In this document: positions 61,590 to 64,000 of the stretch, piece after piece | Layout: each line of letters starts with the position of its first letter | Position numbering within the stretch: position 1 is the first letter of the stretch | NCBI GenBank assembly: GCA_020634395.1 | Contig: JACKBU010000008.1 | Coordinates: 99,543 to 163,542 of the forward strand | Direction: 5' to 3' | Origin: Ardenticatenaceae bacterium | GTDB lineage: Bacteria > Chloroflexota > Anaerolineae > Promineifilales > Promineifilaceae | DNA: 64,000 nt | Notes under the pieces: generated by a model | The model's database searches: none | Told to the model about the DNA's origin: nothing | What the model saw: only the letters and a program-made list of their open reading frames with translations | Program-made: the position numbers and the translations under genes

Positions 61590-61607
<18 letters not shown>
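61556..61607. repeat. Simple-sequence inverted repeat in the ABC operon
   Basis: GGAGATTGGAGACTG (61563-61577) faces CTCCAGTCTCTAGCCTCCAG (61580-61599) and more units, between the permease start and the ATPase 3' end. Same unit type as at 58712-58762. Confidence 0.65.
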
Positions 61608-62276
<669 letters not shown>

Positions 62277-62356
62277 GTTTGTGCTCAGGCGTTCCAGTGT
62301 CCAGGTTTTCAGGTATTTACTGTACCAACTTCGAGGTTAGAAAGTTGCAGAGCCAT

Positions 62357-63151
62357 TCACCTCATGATCCGCCCGCCGTCTACCGAGAGGGTGCTGCCGG
62401 TGATGTAGCGGCTGGCTTCGCTGCACAGGAAAAGAACTGCGTCGGCCACTTCTTGCGCCTGGCCGATGCGTCCCAGAGGGATTGACTGTTGCCAGCGGTC
62501 CATGATGTCGGCCTGGGCCTGCAGCGGCTCCGTGAGCGGCGTGTCGATGATGCCGGGCAAGACCGTGTTGACGCGGATGCCGTATTGGGCGAATTCGCGG
62601 GCGCACTCACGGGCAAAACCGACTACGCCCGCTTTGCTGGCGCAGTACGCAGCCCGATCGGCCAGCGGCGTTTCCACCCCGGCAGTGGAGGCAATGTTGA
62701 CAATGACGCCGCCGGTCCCTGGCACGTTGGCGGCGCCGTCATGCTTATCGAAAATGCCGGCCATCACCCGGCCACAGAGCTGGCTCATAAAAAACACCCC
62801 TTTCAGGTTCACGTCGATGGTGCGCTGCCAGTCCCATTCATCCAGCTTCATGATGGAACGGGCCGGTTCGACGGCCGCGTTGTTCACCAGGATGTCCAGC
62901 CGCTGCCACTCGGCGCGGGTGGTTTCGATGAGGTAAGAGCATTGGAACTTGTTGGACACGTCGGCGGCGACGCCGATAGCCTGCCCGCCGGCGGTGCGAA
63001 TGGCAACGGCCGTGCGTTCGGCCCGGTCGGGATTAATGTCGTTGACGGCGACCCTGGCTCCGGCGGCGGCCAGGGTGTGGGCAATGGCCGCGCCAATGCC
63101 CTGACCGGCTCCGGTGACGATGGCGACTTGGTTGTCCAGACGTAATTCCAT
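62357..63151 (-). CDS. Short-chain dehydrogenase/reductase (FabG-like)
   Basis: 264 residues from the ATG at 63151 (GAGG upstream). QVAIVTGAGQGIGAAIAHTL (TGxxxGIG), VNDINPDRAERT (NAD-type acidic end of strand 2), DILVNNAAVEPARS (NNA), IVNIASTAGVETPLADRAAY with YCASKAG as the YxxxK site, and PLGRIGQAQEVADAVLFLCS near the end. Catalytic Ser, Tyr and Lys are present. Probably NAD-dependent, since Asp follows strand 2; substrate unknown. Confidence 0.88.
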   Translation of the reverse strand: MELRLDNQVAIVTGAGQGIGAAIAHTLAAAGARVAVNDINPDRAERTAVAIRTAGGQAIGVAADVSNKFQCSYLIETTRAEWQRLDILVNNAAVEPARSIMKLDEWDWQRTIDVNLKGVFFMSQLCGRVMAGIFDKHDGAANVPGTGGVIVNIASTAGVETPLADRAAYCASKAGVVGFARECAREFAQYGIRVNTVLPGIIDTPLTEPLQAQADIMDRWQQSIPLGRIGQAQEVADAVLFLCSEASRYITGSTLSVDGGRIMR

Positions 63152-63233
63152 AGGTGCTTTCCTCAACTTTTCGCAGTAGTTTTAGGGATAGTATACGGCA
63201 ATTGCGGATGGGGCACGAATGGGGAACGGCCGT

Positions 63234-63794
63234 TCATCCTTCGCCCAACGTTTGCAGCCAGCGCTCCGTTTCGCGGGGTGAACGCCAGTGATATACCTGC
63301 AAATGGGCGTATTCCGGCTGGGCCAGCAGGGCCGGATACGTGCGATGGTGCTTCCGCCGGCTGGTGACCGCAAAGAGAAACAACGAATCACGACTGAAAA
63401 ACTGACCACGCCAGCTTTCGCGGTTGCTGCCCCACAGTTCCTCCTGCTGGCGAATGCGGCGCACAGCGCGCCGGAAGAGGCGACCCCAAATCAGCGGCAG
63501 GGAATAGTCCAGCCAGATCAGGCAGTCGGCGCGCTGCCAGATGATGCGGCGCGCCTTGCTGTAATTGCCGTCTGTCACCCAGCGCGGCCCGGAAAGCGCC
63601 TCGTCTACGCGCTGCCGAAATTCCTCGTCTGGCGGCATGGTCCAGTTTGGCCCCCAGTGGAGTGCGTCCAGTTCAACGTGGGGCAGGTTGAGGCGTTGTG
63701 CCAACTGGCAGGCCAGCGTCGTTTTGCCGGAACCGGTGGCTCCGACAACAACAATGCGCGTTCCCAAGTGGTGCTGCTTTGGAGATGTGGTCAT
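63234..63794 (-). CDS. P-loop adenylate kinase-like (topology modulation/FlaR-like) protein
   Basis: 186 residues. Walker A VVVGATGSGKTTLACQLAQ; LPHVELDALHWGPNW and RWVTDGNYSKARRIIWQRAD, then CLIWLDYSLPLIWGRLFRRA match the FlaR/topology-modulation P-loop group. The function of these small kinase-like proteins is not settled. No cognate partner nearby. Confidence 0.85.
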   Translation of the reverse strand: MTTSPKQHHLGTRIVVVGATGSGKTTLACQLAQRLNLPHVELDALHWGPNWTMPPDEEFRQRVDEALSGPRWVTDGNYSKARRIIWQRADCLIWLDYSLPLIWGRLFRRAVRRIRQQEELWGSNRESWRGQFFSRDSLFLFAVTSRRKHHRTYPALLAQPEYAHLQVYHWRSPRETERWLQTLGEG

Positions 63795-63902
63795 ACCGCG
63801 AAACTAACCTTTTCCCGTGTGCCAATCGAGGGGGAATTTTACGAAGCAATTCCCTCTGAGGCCACAGGAACGGCTAACCGGCGATAGGATCTGACAAGAG
63901 GG

Positions 63903-64000
63903 TTATTCCAGGCTGGCGTCCAGGGTTTCGGCAAACGTTTCGTAGGGTTGTGCGCCGACGAAGATGTAGCCGTTGATGTCGAACTGGGGCTGGCTGAAGA
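63903..64000 (-). CDS. DsbA-family thioredoxin-fold protein, C-terminal end only
   Basis: The last 32 codons before a TAA at 63905-63903. FSQPQFDINGYIFVGAQPYE resembles the cis-Pro-to-C-terminus segment of DsbA/Thioredoxin_4 proteins (pattern PxFxING..xxGAQPYExF). The catalytic CxxC half lies outside the window, so the call rests on this end only. Confidence 0.55.
   Translation of the reverse strand, partial: FSQPQFDINGYIFVGAQPYETFAETLDASLE

Overview
The window looks like a chromosomal segment of an uncultured Chloroflexota bacterium (Anaerolineae/Caldilineae-like), GC about 60 percent. This is inferred from gene content: a bacterial NurA-HerA pair, a RamB-type regulator beside a glyoxylate shunt, SpoVS, a cyclase-ATPase-TPR signalling protein, four large polytopic glycosyltransferases, and surface proteins with Thr/Pro-rich stalks. 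No rRNA, tRNA, CRISPR array or transposase was recognised. The sequence is saturated with the 8-bp palindrome ACGGCCGT: about 135 copies by eye, against roughly two expected at this GC. It resembles the cyanobacterial HIP1 phenomenon and appears in proteins as TAV, NGR/DGR and RP.

Layout. 0-4.5 kb: nurA (5' end cut), a HAS-barrel-like gene, herA (DNA end processing), then panE. 4.5-9.3 kb: ramB-like regulator divergent from aceB-aceA, with a clear promoter and two inverted-repeat operators. 9.3-9.7 kb: terminator, 21-bp tandem array and a 33-bp palindrome. 9.9-15.1 kb: ABC exporter, a small gene, a probable oriC (DnaA boxes, a DnaA-trio-like tract, AT-rich segment) directly downstream of dnaA, a possible structured RNA upstream of dnaA, and spoVS. 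15-24 kb: FG-GAP/PKD surface protein, cyclase-ATPase-TPR protein, zinc-ribbon protein, left-handed beta-helix protein, and a CinA-like/nucleotidyltransferase fusion. 24-29 kb: two GT39-type membrane glycosyltransferases. 29-34.8 kb: YhaM-like nuclease, ubiX, a flavin-binding protein, a NYN-domain protein with twin parS/Noc-like palindromes upstream, a membrane protein, a methyltransferase and a solitary Dam.

34.9-46.6 kb: secreted glycosidase-like protein; an operon in which acetyl-CoA synthetase is fused to dehydrogenase E1 alpha and followed by E1 beta, E2, an acyl carrier protein and a universal stress protein; an aminotransferase paired with a kinase-like DUF6206 protein; and a Bax-inhibitor-1 protein. 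46.7-55 kb: csp-slyD operon with a leader terminator, SDR, DUF2723 transferase, a second palindrome/21-bp array locus, ECF sigma with anti-sigma, YjbQ, an orphan AbrB-type antitoxin and another GT39. 55-58.5 kb: a stretch without ACGGCCGT holding a toxin-first PIN/Phd pair, a hypothetical gene and a third 21-bp array. 57.5-64 kb: MacAB/LolD-like ABC system (ATPase, permease, adaptor), SDR, P-loop kinase-like protein and the 3' end of a DsbA-like gene.

The genes suggest an acetate- and 2-oxoacid-using heterotroph (ACS fused to a dehydrogenase, plus the glyoxylate shunt) with heavy investment in cell-surface glycosylation. The most unusual features are the ACGGCCGT saturation, the ACS-E1 alpha fusion operon with its own carrier protein, the origin region, the twin TTTCCCGGGAAA palindromes, and simple-sequence hairpins placed inside operons.
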